Below are positions 49,427 to 57,663 of a stretch of 64,000 nucleotides of DNA, piece after piece; the stretch's first letter is position 1, and each line of letters begins with the position of its first letter. The stretch lies in NCBI GenBank assembly GCA_017307785.1, contig JAFKGI010000008.1, forward strand, positions 1 to 64,000. The letters are read 5' to 3'. A model generated the notes under the pieces. The model searched no databases. It saw only the letters and a program-made list of their open reading frames with translations, and was not told the DNA's origin. The DNA is from Vulcanimicrobiota bacterium. GTDB lineage: Bacteria; Vulcanimicrobiota; Xenobia; Xenobiales; JADMJV01. The translations under genes and the position numbers were made by a program.

Positions 49427-51171
49427 CCTCTTCCGACACCCAGGTCTTCCCCGGTGGAGCCTTCCTGACCCAGGATTTTCCCGTAGCCGACCTGCTCACG
49501 CCTGACAACCTCAGCGAAGAGCATCGTATGATCTCCCAGACGGCCGAGCGTTTCATGGTCGAACGGGTTATGGCCAACGCCGACAAGATCGAGAAAAAAG
49601 ACCACGAGATGCTCAAGACCGTGCTGCGCGAGTCGGCTGAGCTCGGCCTTTTGGGTGCGGAAATCCCCGAAGAATACGGCGGCACCGGCCTGGACCTGCT
49701 GTCCACCATGCTCATCACCGAGCAGATCGCCCGCCTGGCCTCGTTCTCCGTCTCCTTCGGCGGACACTCCGGCATCGGCACCGCTCCGGTTCGCTACTTC
49801 GGCAACGAAGAGCAGAAGAAAAAGTGGCTGCCCAAGCTGGCCGCCTGTGAAGTCATCTCCTGCTACGCCCTCACCGAGAACCACTCCGGTTCCGACGCGC
49901 TGGCCGCCCGCACCAAGGCCGTTCTCAGCGAAGACGGCACCCACTACATCCTCAACGGCAGCAAGATGTGGATCACCAACGGCGGCATCGCCGACCTGTC
50001 CATGGTCTTCGCCAAAGTCGATGGCAAAGCGTTCACCTGCTTTGTAGTCGAAACCAACACCCCCGGCTTCGCCGCCTCGGCCGAAGAGCACAAGATGGGC
50101 CTGCACGGCTCCTCCACCACCGCTCTCACCCTGGAGAACGTCAAAGTTCCCGTCGAGAACCTGGTCGGTGAAATCGGCAAGGGCCACAAAATCGCCCTCA
50201 ACGTGCTCAACCTGGGCCGCTTCAAGCTGGGCGCCTGGTGCGCCGCCGCCGCCAAGTACGCCCTGAACGACGCCATCAGCTACGCCAAGGACCGCACCCA
50301 GTTCGGTAAGTCCATCAGCGAGTTCGGCGCCATCCGCTACAAGCTGGCCCAAATGGCCGTGCGCTGCTGGGTCGGTGATGCGATGAACTACCGCACCGCC
50401 GGCATGATCGAGACCTCGCTGGGCAAAACCGACGAGAAAGACTCGGTCGCCGCCCTCAAGGCCATCGAAGAATACGTGGCCGAGTGCTCCATCCTCAAGG
50501 TGGCCTGCTCGGAATACCTCGACTACGTGGTCGACGAAGCCGTCCAGATCCACGGTGGTTACGGCTACTCGGCCGAGTACGCCGTCGAGCGCCACTACCG
50601 CGACTCGCGCATCAACCGCATCTTCGAAGGAACCAACGAGATCAACCGTCTCACCATCACCGGTTCCATCCTGAAGAAGGCCATGTCCGGCAAGCTCAAC
50701 CTGGCCGGTGGCGTCACCGAAACCGAGAGCAACGTGCTCCAGGCCGAGAAGAAGATGATCGGCAACGCCAAGAAGGCCTGCTTGCTGGCCGCCGGCACCG
50801 CCATCCAGGCCATCGCCACCGACAACCCGGAAGAGAAGCACCAGGAAACCCTGATGCGTATCGCCGACCTGGCCATCGAAGTGTTCGCCATGGACAGCGC
50901 CTGGCTGCGCGCCGCCAAACAGGCCGGTGAAAAGGGTGAGGACAAAATCGAAATGCAGAAAGACATCCTCAACGTCTTCCTGGTCGAGTCCACCACCCGC
51001 CTCTGGACCAACGCCCGTCAGCTGCTGGCCAACCTGCTGCCGGCCGGCGAAGCCCTCCAGAAGACCACCGGCAAGATCGACTTCCTGGTCGGCACCGCCC
51101 CCGCCAACACCCAGCTGCCCCTGCAGCGCATCGCCGCCAAACTGCTCGAAGCCGGAAAATACTCCGCCTAA
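49417..51171 (+). CDS. Acyl-CoA dehydrogenase
   Basis: The 584-residue flavoenzyme oxidises acyl-CoA in fatty acid or branched-chain catabolism. The FAD/substrate motif CYALTENHSGSDA, WITNGG, the catalytic Glu region (YGYSAEYAVERHYRDSRINRIFEGTNEINR, first part) and the helical C-terminal extension of about 170 residues all match the long bacterial acyl-CoA dehydrogenases. ATG 49417 is preceded by GAAGGA and gives the right N-terminus; the earlier in-frame ATG at 49306 lies inside the DedA-like gene. A strong terminator follows. Confidence 0.94.
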   Translation: MSITSSDTQVFPGGAFLTQDFPVADLLTPDNLSEEHRMISQTAERFMVERVMANADKIEKKDHEMLKTVLRESAELGLLGAEIPEEYGGTGLDLLSTMLITEQIARLASFSVSFGGHSGIGTAPVRYFGNEEQKKKWLPKLAACEVISCYALTENHSGSDALAARTKAVLSEDGTHYILNGSKMWITNGGIADLSMVFAKVDGKAFTCFVVETNTPGFAASAEEHKMGLHGSSTTALTLENVKVPVENLVGEIGKGHKIALNVLNLGRFKLGAWCAAAAKYALNDAISYAKDRTQFGKSISEFGAIRYKLAQMAVRCWVGDAMNYRTAGMIETSLGKTDEKDSVAALKAIEEYVAECSILKVACSEYLDYVVDEAVQIHGGYGYSAEYAVERHYRDSRINRIFEGTNEINRLTITGSILKKAMSGKLNLAGGVTETESNVLQAEKKMIGNAKKACLLAAGTAIQAIATDNPEEKHQETLMRIADLAIEVFAMDSAWLRAAKQAGEKGEDKIEMQKDILNVFLVESTTRLWTNARQLLANLLPAGEALQKTTGKIDFLVGTAPANTQLPLQRIAAKLLEAGKYSA

Positions 51172-51189
51172 GAGCTGCTAAAACGGCAC

Positions 51190-51226
51190 AAAAGCCTCCG
51201 AGCTGTCACGAGCTCGGGGGCTTTTT
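51190..51226 (+). terminator. Intrinsic terminator after the acyl-CoA dehydrogenase
   Basis: AAAAGCCTCCGAGCT pairs with AGCTCGGGGGCTTTT around GTCACG and is followed by T residues. It ends the icd-DedA-acyl-CoA dehydrogenase unit. Confidence 0.88.
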
Positions 51227-51244
51227 CTTTCCGTTCTGCGCGGG

Positions 51245-51450
51245 TTGATTCCGGAGTGGGGACCAGGGGGAAATGGAAACGGTGGAGAGAGCGGAGCGGC
51301 ATGATCGACCTAATCCTTACGTTGTTTTTATAGTTTGAGTCGCTCCCAGGCGCGGGCTTTACCCAAAAAATTGAACCTGCGCCCAGCCCAGGCGTGCGGC
51401 AGTCAGCCCTCTCCAAGATCCCCCAATCCCCCAGGTCCCCCTTCCCGACG
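51245..51450. repeat. Intergenic repeat element, copy 2, with inverted ends
   Basis: About 206 bases, the second copy of the family found behind recN. Left end (from 51245) reads TTGATTCCGGAGTGGGGACC and the right end (51421-51450) contains CCCCAATCCCCCAGGTCCCC. Ends and the inner TTTGAGTCGC, TGCGCCCAGCCC and GGCAGTC-like blocks align with copy 1. It lies between a terminator and the leader of the DUF1566 lipoprotein gene. It has no coding potential. Confidence 0.7.
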
Positions 51451-51472
51451 AGACTTTCGCAGCAAGCCTATC

Positions 51473-51520
51473 GGGCGTGAGGCAACCGGCTCAGACGCCG
51501 GGGGCGCAGGTTTCACGCCC
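51473..51520 (+). promoter_or_regulatory. Structured leader, riboswitch-like, before the DUF1566 lipoprotein
   Basis: GGGCGTGA (51473-51480) pairs perfectly with TCACGCCC (51513-51520). Inside it CCGGC (51486-51490) pairs with GCCGG (51497-51501), leaving GGCAA on one side and GGGGCGCAGGTT on the other as an internal loop. The exact repeat CTATCGGGCG occurs at 51468-51477 and 51532-51541. The start codon region could pair through GGTC (51551-51554) and GACC (51578-51581). It looks like an RNA sensor leader, but I cannot assign it to a known class. Confidence 0.4.
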
Positions 51521-51583
51521 AGGTCATGGAACTATCGGGCGGGGCGGCGCGGTCTATTCGCGAAAAGTAAGGGTAGGGACCAT

Positions 51584-54097
51584 ATGAAACTCAGTTCTTG
51601 TTTGGCGTCGGGAATCTTTGTGTCGACTTTGTTTCTAAGCGGTTGCGGGGGCTCCAGTTCCTCCGACGCCCCCTCCTTCGCCAACCAGAGTCAGCTGACT
51701 CGACCCATCGGTCGGGTCTACCTCCAGGAGCCCGTGGCCGGCGCGCCCGTCACCTTCCGCGATCTCCAGGGCAACATCTTGGGCCGAACCCTGACCACCG
51801 CCATCGATGGAGAGATTCCCGGCCTGGTGGGCCTGCCTCAGAGCTTCTTCATTCAGGTCGACCTGCCCGACGGAGAGACTCTGGGCACCCAGGTCGACAG
51901 CTACGATGGAGAAACCAGCTCCATCGTGGTCAACGTGCCCACCACCCTGGCCCTGCTCTTGCGCGTCCGACATCCCGAATGGACCCACCAGCAGGCAGGT
52001 CGGCGCGTGGTGGAATTCCTGGCCGCCGCCCCCAGCTGCACTCCGGAGTCGCTGGACAATTCGCGGCACGGTTACTTCCTGGCCAGCTCGCTGCTGCGCG
52101 AAGCCGGCACCCGAGGGGGCCTGGGCGCTTTCCTCAGGCTGCTGGTCGAAGAGGCCGAAGCGGGGCGGACCCACGCCTTTGTGGCCGAGCCCGTCAAAAG
52201 CCTGAGCGAACTGATCGACGAGGCCGCCCTCGAACTGGCCAAAGATGGACTCGCGGGGGCCGGCACCGCCGGCGCGGAAGCCGCTGTAGGCTGGGTCTGT
52301 GAAGCCCTCGGCTTCAACAACCCTTTCCCCAGCATGCTCGACATAGCCAATCAGATCCGGGCTCTCTCGGACCAAATCACCAACCTGGCCGCTTCGGTGA
52401 ATCGGAACGCCGCTCAGAGTGATTACAACCAGCTGGTGGCCCGACTGGGAACCGACGTCGTCGAGCCGATTCAGCTGCAGTCCTCCACCCTGCAAACCAC
52501 CATCAACTCGGCGGTGAACGCCAACGTGACCGCCCCCATCCCGGTGGACACCGTCAGCAGCGGCGTGAACGCGATGGTCAACGCTTTCCAGGTTTTTGCG
52601 GCCCGCTCGGGGGTCAATGAGTTGAGCGACAACTTGATCGGTGCCCAGGCCGTGGGTGGCGTCAGCCGCCGTCTCGAGCGATTGCTGACCGCTCTGGACA
52701 CTCCTCCGCTAGGATTGCCGTCCGACCTGAACGTCTACATGGGCTACGAAGTCATCAAAAATAGCGTGGTCGAGGCCCGTCGGGACGTGTTGAACTATTA
52801 TCTGGGCAACTTCAGCCAGGGCGGCAATCTAGTGGCCGAGCAGCTGCACTTCAGTCAGAGCTCAGCCACGATGGTGGCCAACATCCGCCAGGGGCAAGTC
52901 GATTTTCGCAAGTGGTCGCAAGATCAGAAACTCATCGCCCTGCAGCTGCCGGCCCCGCTTCCTTCCGACAACGTGCTGCTCGACCGCAAACACGGCTTGA
53001 TGTGGTTCACCGACAGGGACGGCACCAACTTCCACCAACGCGGACACTCCGACGCGGTGAAGGAAGCTCAGAACTTCCCCGGCACCGGCCCCTACACCAC
53101 CGGCTGGCGTCTCCCCACCAAGGATGAGCTGATCAACCATCTCTACCACGACCACATTAAGCCCGCCGCCGACGCTCAGTCGGTTGCCGGCGACAAGCGT
53201 TCCCAAGTGCTTTTCCGTCTGAACTGGGATATTTCTTACTTCGACAAGGACCACACGGTCTGGGCCTCCGACGACACCGCCAGGGTCCACCTCGACAATG
53301 GCAATCACGAAAATGGCGTACTGTCTTTTCACAACAACGACATTGTGCTGGTGCGCACCTACCCCGGTGCGGATGACAACTATGTCACCGGACTCGGTCA
53401 CGTCGACCCCTTGAGCGTGCGCATGGAAGTGGCGCCCGCCACCCTTCCCAACGGTCAGGTTCGGCTGCGGGCTCTGGCTCAGGTTCAGCCCGCCAACGCC
53501 AACGGAGGCAAGGGTTCCATCAGCGAGGTGGACGTCACCAGCGGCGCCATCTGGCGCAGCAGCAACGACGCTCTGGCCAGCGTCTCCAACGCGCCCGGCA
53601 GCGAAGGCCTGGTGACCTGGCATGCTCAGCTCAACGGCACCTCATTGGCGCCGGTCACCATCACCTGCCAATACTACAAGCCGCAGAGCAGCACCAACTT
53701 CCAGATTGCCGAAGTGGCCAGTCTGAGCCTGCAGCCGCCCGCCACTGCCCCCATCAAGACGTTGAGCTCGATTCAGCCCTTTCCTCGCAACGTGGCCTTC
53801 AATCTGCCGACCGCCCAGGTTCCCATTCAGCAACGCTTCTCGGCTGTCCACTATTACCTCGACCCGAACACCGGGGACGCGCAGGTGCAGGACTACCTGG
53901 AAGGCAGCGCTCCCACCATCACCTGGACCTTGACCGACCGCAACAACCAGGCGCTCGATCCATCGGAAAATTCTGGATTCACGGATGGAAATCTACTGGT
54001 GCTACGATCGACTCTGAGGACATCGGACCTCAATGTGCATGCACGTGTCGGCTCCGTCGAAGCCATCGTGCCCATTCATTGTGCCGTCAGCCGTTAG
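51584..54097 (+). CDS. Large lipoprotein with a DUF1566-like C-terminal region
   Basis: An 837-residue product beginning with a lipoprotein signal peptide (MKLSSCLASGIFVSTLFLSGC; lipobox LSGC). The first 400 residues hold beta-rich and helical parts without a clear family (VYLQEPVAGAPVTFRD resembles carboxypeptidase-regulatory-like domains). Around 460-560 comes a DUF1566-like segment: LLDRKHGLMWF, then GWRLPTKDELINHL. The last part is beta-rich with Ig-like character. Such proteins are thought to be surface-exposed binding proteins. ATG 51584 gives the signal peptide; the frame is open much further upstream. Confidence 0.83.
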   Translation: MKLSSCLASGIFVSTLFLSGCGGSSSSDAPSFANQSQLTRPIGRVYLQEPVAGAPVTFRDLQGNILGRTLTTAIDGEIPGLVGLPQSFFIQVDLPDGETLGTQVDSYDGETSSIVVNVPTTLALLLRVRHPEWTHQQAGRRVVEFLAAAPSCTPESLDNSRHGYFLASSLLREAGTRGGLGAFLRLLVEEAEAGRTHAFVAEPVKSLSELIDEAALELAKDGLAGAGTAGAEAAVGWVCEALGFNNPFPSMLDIANQIRALSDQITNLAASVNRNAAQSDYNQLVARLGTDVVEPIQLQSSTLQTTINSAVNANVTAPIPVDTVSSGVNAMVNAFQVFAARSGVNELSDNLIGAQAVGGVSRRLERLLTALDTPPLGLPSDLNVYMGYEVIKNSVVEARRDVLNYYLGNFSQGGNLVAEQLHFSQSSATMVANIRQGQVDFRKWSQDQKLIALQLPAPLPSDNVLLDRKHGLMWFTDRDGTNFHQRGHSDAVKEAQNFPGTGPYTTGWRLPTKDELINHLYHDHIKPAADAQSVAGDKRSQVLFRLNWDISYFDKDHTVWASDDTARVHLDNGNHENGVLSFHNNDIVLVRTYPGADDNYVTGLGHVDPLSVRMEVAPATLPNGQVRLRALAQVQPANANGGKGSISEVDVTSGAIWRSSNDALASVSNAPGSEGLVTWHAQLNGTSLAPVTITCQYYKPQSSTNFQIAEVASLSLQPPATAPIKTLSSIQPFPRNVAFNLPTAQVPIQQRFSAVHYYLDPNTGDAQVQDYLEGSAPTITWTLTDRNNQALDPSENSGFTDGNLLVLRSTLRTSDLNVHARVGSVEAIVPIHCAVSR

Positions 54098-54530
54098 GCC
54101 CAAACACCCAAACGGACTTGCCATCGGCATCTAAAACTGCTCGCTCGGCCGTAAGCACGGGCGTTTCGTCGGCTTTGTTCACGAAGCTCGAATACTTGTA
54201 AGGATTGTAGGTCACCAACTGGCCCGAGGGTTGTTCCGAGGACTGGCCCGGCACCACGTAGCGCTTGCTCGGAAAGCCGCTCAGCTGCACACCCTGTAGA
54301 GTGCCCACCAGTCCCGCGTGCACATTCTTGCGCTGCTCCTCGAGCACGCGCCGGCGGCCCGACTGACTCACTTTCAGCTCGACGTCACTCAGTTCCACCC
54401 GGTCGGCGTGGGCCACCACATGGCCCGTTTCCCGGTCCTTGACGCTCCAGCAACCCTCGTGGAGGTTCTTGTAGACGAAGACACGGCGACCGTGTAACTG
54501 ATCCAGGGGCATGGCATTGGCTAACTTCAC
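54087..54530 (-). CDS. Uncharacterised conserved-looking protein
   Basis: The 147-residue product contains VFVYKNLHEGCWSVKDRETG, VVAHADRVELSDVELKV and GRRRVLEEQRKNVHAG, a pattern also seen in small proteins of phages and proteobacteria (VYRNLHKxCxSVRxxGRVVAHA, KNVHA). The C-terminal part is a Tyr-rich segment (YNPYKYSSFVNKADETPVL). No signal peptide. The function is unknown. It overlaps the end of the preceding lipoprotein gene by eleven bases on the other strand. Confidence 0.7.
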   Translation of the reverse strand: MKLANAMPLDQLHGRRVFVYKNLHEGCWSVKDRETGHVVAHADRVELSDVELKVSQSGRRRVLEEQRKNVHAGLVGTLQGVQLSGFPSKRYVVPGQSSEQPSGQLVTYNPYKYSSFVNKADETPVLTAERAVLDADGKSVWVFGPNG

Positions 54531-54563
54531 CTCCCCAGTCTAGTCGAGCGCGCTTAAAGAAAC

Positions 54564-56591
54564 ATGAGCAGGACTCCCAGAGCAGCGGGAAAACTAACCA
54601 CGATGGCCGATGCCACGCCAACTTGGGCCGGACAGCTACAGAACGCTCTGGACTTTTGGTCCAAGGGCCGTTCTGACCTCGGCGGCCGTGGCTTGCAGCA
54701 AGTTCTGCAGCAGCTCAAGGGGCCGGACCACACCCTCTGGCGCGCTCTCGTGCAAAACCAACTGGCGCTGCTCTCCAACCAGATGGGCCACTGGCAGTAT
54801 GCCAAAGAGCAGTGGGAACTGGCCAACGAAACCTGGCGAGACAGCGGCATGCACGCCGGCGGACCCGAGATGCAGGCCACCCTGGACTGGTATTTTCAGT
54901 TGCTCACTCACTACGGTTTCGCCGAGCGGGCCGAAACGATCCGGAAACTCCACGCCCAGAACCATCCCCCGCTGCTGAACCCCTGGGAGGAGCTGGCCAA
55001 AAAGTCGCTGCTGACCACTCTCGACCAGCTGCCAGAAGTCACCCCCCTGCGCCTGCAGATTCCCGAGGAGGTCGAGTATGCTCCCATCGGAGGCCAGAGC
55101 CTGGCCAGCCAACCGCTGCCCGAGCAAAAACCGGCGGAATGGGACGAACTGGTCGAGCAAGCCCTGAAGGCCGCCGGCGAGGGCAAATTGCAGCCCGCCC
55201 TGGGCAGCCTGGACAAGGCCAAGGCTCTGGTCGTCGGCAACAAACACGTCCAGTCGCTCCTCTATAGTGCCGAAGCCCTGGCCGGCTTCCTGGCCGGGGA
55301 CTATTCTCAGGCCGCCTCGGCCCGCCAGGAAGCCGTCAATCTCTGGCTGGCCCTGGAAGACGGCTATGCTCCCTACGGCGGCAACATCCACCCCCGCTAC
55401 ATTCGGGCCCTCGAGAAGGCCGGCCAGGAGCAGGCGGCGCGCATTTTTTCCCAACGCCACGAACTCATGAAGTGCCCTCTGGTCGATCCCTGGGCCGACC
55501 TGGACAGCGGCATGAAAACGGGCGAGTGGGCGACCCCAAAGTTCAACATTCTGGAAGACTGGAGCCGGCGGGTGGAGATGTCACTGCGCTTCCACTCGCG
55601 CGGCAACCTGGTGGAGGCCCAGAAAGAACTGGGGTTGCTCGAGCAACAGATGTCCCCGGAGCAGATGCAGCAATGTCCGGGCGCTCTGCTCTGCCAGATG
55701 CAGTCTCTCATGGCCTACGCCACCGGCGACTATGACTCTGCTCAGGTGCTCTTCCGCAAAGCCGTGGCCAGCTGGGAAGCCTTGCAGCCACGGGAGCGCC
55801 ACGAGTTACCCTATTTGGGAGAACTCAAGGAACTGATGGCCCGGCATGGTCTGGAAACCATCGGCCAACGACTGGGAGAGCAACTTTGCGATCCCTTTGT
55901 GCACTACAAAGCCGAGCATCAAATGCGTCAGGTCGGCGGCGAAGAGGAGGAAGAAAGCAACGATCATCCCCGCGAGCAGTGGGAAACGCAGATTCGCGAA
56001 GCCTGGGAAATGGCTCTCAAGGGTCGCTGGGATTCGGCCAAACGCCACGCCGCCACGGCCGAGCGTCAGGCCAAGCTTCTCGGGCAAACCGATCTCCGCG
56101 TCTGCTATAGCCTCAACTCTCAGGCGGTCTTCGCCAACGCCGCCGGCGATTATGCCGATTCCGACGAGCTCCAGGAAGAGGCGGTGCGCGCCTGGAGACG
56201 CGGCTCCCATCTGCCCGCCGCCCGCACCGCCTACAGCGAATTCTGTCTCATCCTGCGCGAGGCCCAATGGCCGGGCATGGCCACCATTCTGGAAGAAATC
56301 TGGGACAAGCCGGTCTCTCGCAGTGCCTTCAACCCGGCCTTGCTGCCGGCCGACAGCCTTTCCAAGCAGGCCATGAAAATTCTGGAAGCGGTGGCCGAAG
56401 AAGAGCCGGACGACGGAATCCTGCGTCTGCCCAGCCTGCCGCGCGCCGAACGTCAGAAAACCGACGGCTTCCCCTTCGGCAAAGTGCTGTTCTTTCTGCT
56501 GCTGCTGGCCGGCCTGGGGGCGGGTGGCTGGTTCGTCTATCAAAAATACGTGCTGCCCAAGTTGGCTCCGACCCATGGACCCACTCCGTAA
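54564..56591 (+). CDS. Helical repeat (TPR-like) protein with C-terminal membrane anchor
   Basis: A 675-residue protein composed of amphipathic helical pairs that look like TPRs (for example LVQNQLALLSNQMGHWQYAKEQWE and, later, LRVCYSLNSQAVFANAAGDYADSDELQEEA, first parts). A single hydrophobic helix lies at the end (VLFFLLLLAGLGAGGWFVYQKY), so it is tail-anchored with the repeats in the cytoplasm. The family is not named by anything I recognise. ATG 54564 is used; ATG 54603 is also possible. Its 3' end overlaps the start of the M48 peptidase gene, suggesting co-function. Confidence 0.75.
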   Translation: MSRTPRAAGKLTTMADATPTWAGQLQNALDFWSKGRSDLGGRGLQQVLQQLKGPDHTLWRALVQNQLALLSNQMGHWQYAKEQWELANETWRDSGMHAGGPEMQATLDWYFQLLTHYGFAERAETIRKLHAQNHPPLLNPWEELAKKSLLTTLDQLPEVTPLRLQIPEEVEYAPIGGQSLASQPLPEQKPAEWDELVEQALKAAGEGKLQPALGSLDKAKALVVGNKHVQSLLYSAEALAGFLAGDYSQAASARQEAVNLWLALEDGYAPYGGNIHPRYIRALEKAGQEQAARIFSQRHELMKCPLVDPWADLDSGMKTGEWATPKFNILEDWSRRVEMSLRFHSRGNLVEAQKELGLLEQQMSPEQMQQCPGALLCQMQSLMAYATGDYDSAQVLFRKAVASWEALQPRERHELPYLGELKELMARHGLETIGQRLGEQLCDPFVHYKAEHQMRQVGGEEEEESNDHPREQWETQIREAWEMALKGRWDSAKRHAATAERQAKLLGQTDLRVCYSLNSQAVFANAAGDYADSDELQEEAVRAWRRGSHLPAARTAYSEFCLILREAQWPGMATILEEIWDKPVSRSAFNPALLPADSLSKQAMKILEAVAEEEPDDGILRLPSLPRAERQKTDGFPFGKVLFFLLLLAGLGAGGWFVYQKYVLPKLAPTHGPTP

Positions 56592-57324
56592 TTTCCAGCC
56601 CACGGGCCTGACTCGCAACTCGGGTCCGGCAGCGCGTTCTTCCGAAGAGGAAACCGAAGAGGCCCCCCGCGACCGGTTCTGGGATTCCCCGGTGCTGGGC
56701 GAAGAGATGAGTCTGGAGGAGGAAACGGCCGAAGGAGACCGCCAGGAAGACGAGTTGCGCCAGAAATACCCTGAGTGGCCCGGCGGCCAACCGCTGCTGG
56801 AGAAGTGCCACCAGCGATTGACTCGCTTTTGCACTCGTAGCGACGTGCGCTACCGCTTCGCTGCCCTGGATACGTCCCGGCCTCTGGCCTCCTCATGCGC
56901 GAACGGCATGGTCTTTTTCAGCCGAGGCCTGCTGGAGCACCTGACCTTCGACCAGGTGTGTTACTTCGTCGCCCACGAGATCGCCCACACCGAATTGCGC
57001 CATTACGCCACCCGCATGCGGCGGCGCAGCGAGCTGCAGCAGGCGGTCCCGGCCGCCGCCGGCACCGCTCTGCGCATGCGCCTGGATCAAACGGCGGTGG
57101 TGGCGGTGCGTCATCAGGAAGAATTCGAAGCCGACCACCAGGCTGCTCTCTGGCTCGACCTGGAACTGGCTCAGCAGTCGCTGAATGCCCTGGCCGCTCT
57201 ATGCCAAAAGCTCTCGCCTGAGACTCTCACCATGCCCAGCCACCCCAGCTTTCCCGAAAGAATCTCGCGGGTGAAAACCGGCCCGCCCGAGCTCCTGGCT
57301 TACTGCTACACCCTGCTGAGCTAA
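56575..57324 (+). CDS. M48-like zinc metallopeptidase, soluble
   Basis: The 249-residue protein has the zinc motif HEIAH at residues 134-138 (YFVAHEIAHTELRHYA) and the third ligand Glu in EEFEADHQAALW, the order found in M48 (HtpX/Oma1) peptidases. Unlike HtpX it has no membrane helices; a Glu-rich unstructured N-terminus of about 60 residues precedes the domain. The frame is open to 56524, but ATG 56575 within the preceding gene is the natural start. It is overlapped by the tail-anchored repeat protein, which could recruit it to the membrane. Confidence 0.85.
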   Translation: MDPLRNFQPTGLTRNSGPAARSSEEETEEAPRDRFWDSPVLGEEMSLEEETAEGDRQEDELRQKYPEWPGGQPLLEKCHQRLTRFCTRSDVRYRFAALDTSRPLASSCANGMVFFSRGLLEHLTFDQVCYFVAHEIAHTELRHYATRMRRRSELQQAVPAAAGTALRMRLDQTAVVAVRHQEEFEADHQAALWLDLELAQQSLNALAALCQKLSPETLTMPSHPSFPERISRVKTGPPELLAYCYTLLS

Positions 57325-57331
57325 CCCACCG

Positions 57332-57616
57332 CCTGCCCGCCCCCAGGCGAGGCAAAACCCCCGCCCCAGCCGGGCACCGGCCCCCTGCCCGCCCCCAGCC
57401 GAGGCAAAACACCCTCTCCAGCCGGGCACCCAGGCCTGCCCGTCCCCAGGCGAGGCAAAATCCCCGCCCCAGACGGGCACCCAGGCCCTGCCCGCCCCCA
57501 GGCGAGGCAAAACCCCCGCCCCAGCCGGGCACCCAGGCCCTGCCCGCCCCCAGGCGAGCAAAACCCCCTCTCCAGCCGGGCACCCAGGGCCTGCCCGCCC
57601 CCAGGCGAGGCAAAAC
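57332..57616. repeat. Tandem repeat array, about 5.5 units of 51-52 bases
   Basis: The unit begins CCTGCCCGCCCCCAGGCGAG and continues with GCAAAACCCCCGCCCCAGCC and GGGCACCCAGG. Starts lie at 57332, 57384, 57435, 57487, 57539 and 57590, the last one partial. Units are nearly identical with a few substitutions. Each unit contains CCTG...CAGG palindromic ends. The period of 51 or 52 is not divisible by three throughout, and the frames on the minus strand that run through it are not real genes. It fills the gap between convergent genes and ends at a terminator. Confidence 0.9.
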
Positions 57617-57618
57617 AA

Positions 57619-57648
57619 AAAGCCCCGGCACGCAGACCGGGGCTTTCG
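57619..57648. terminator. Intrinsic terminator between convergent genes
   Basis: AAGCCCCGG (57620-57628) pairs with CCGGGGCTT (57637-57645) with A residues before and T after, so it could end transcripts from either side: the M48 peptidase gene on the plus strand and the EF-hand gene on the minus strand. Confidence 0.75.
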
Positions 57649-57663
57649 AAGAAGAAGAAGACT

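Noticed and set aside
51470..51545. c-di-GMP-I (GEMM) riboswitch
   Set aside because: GGCAA and GGGCGCAGG only partly resemble its conserved parts, and the three-helix layout is not met; kept as an unassigned leader.
57332..57616. CRISPR array
   Set aside because: Whole units repeat without variable spacers, and no cas genes are near.
57199..57631. Two overlapping minus-strand reading frames of about 135 residues with repeated AWGRAGPGCPAG-type sequence
   Set aside because: They are translations of the tandem repeat array; the unit length is 51 or 52, not a multiple of three throughout, and there is no ribosome binding site.
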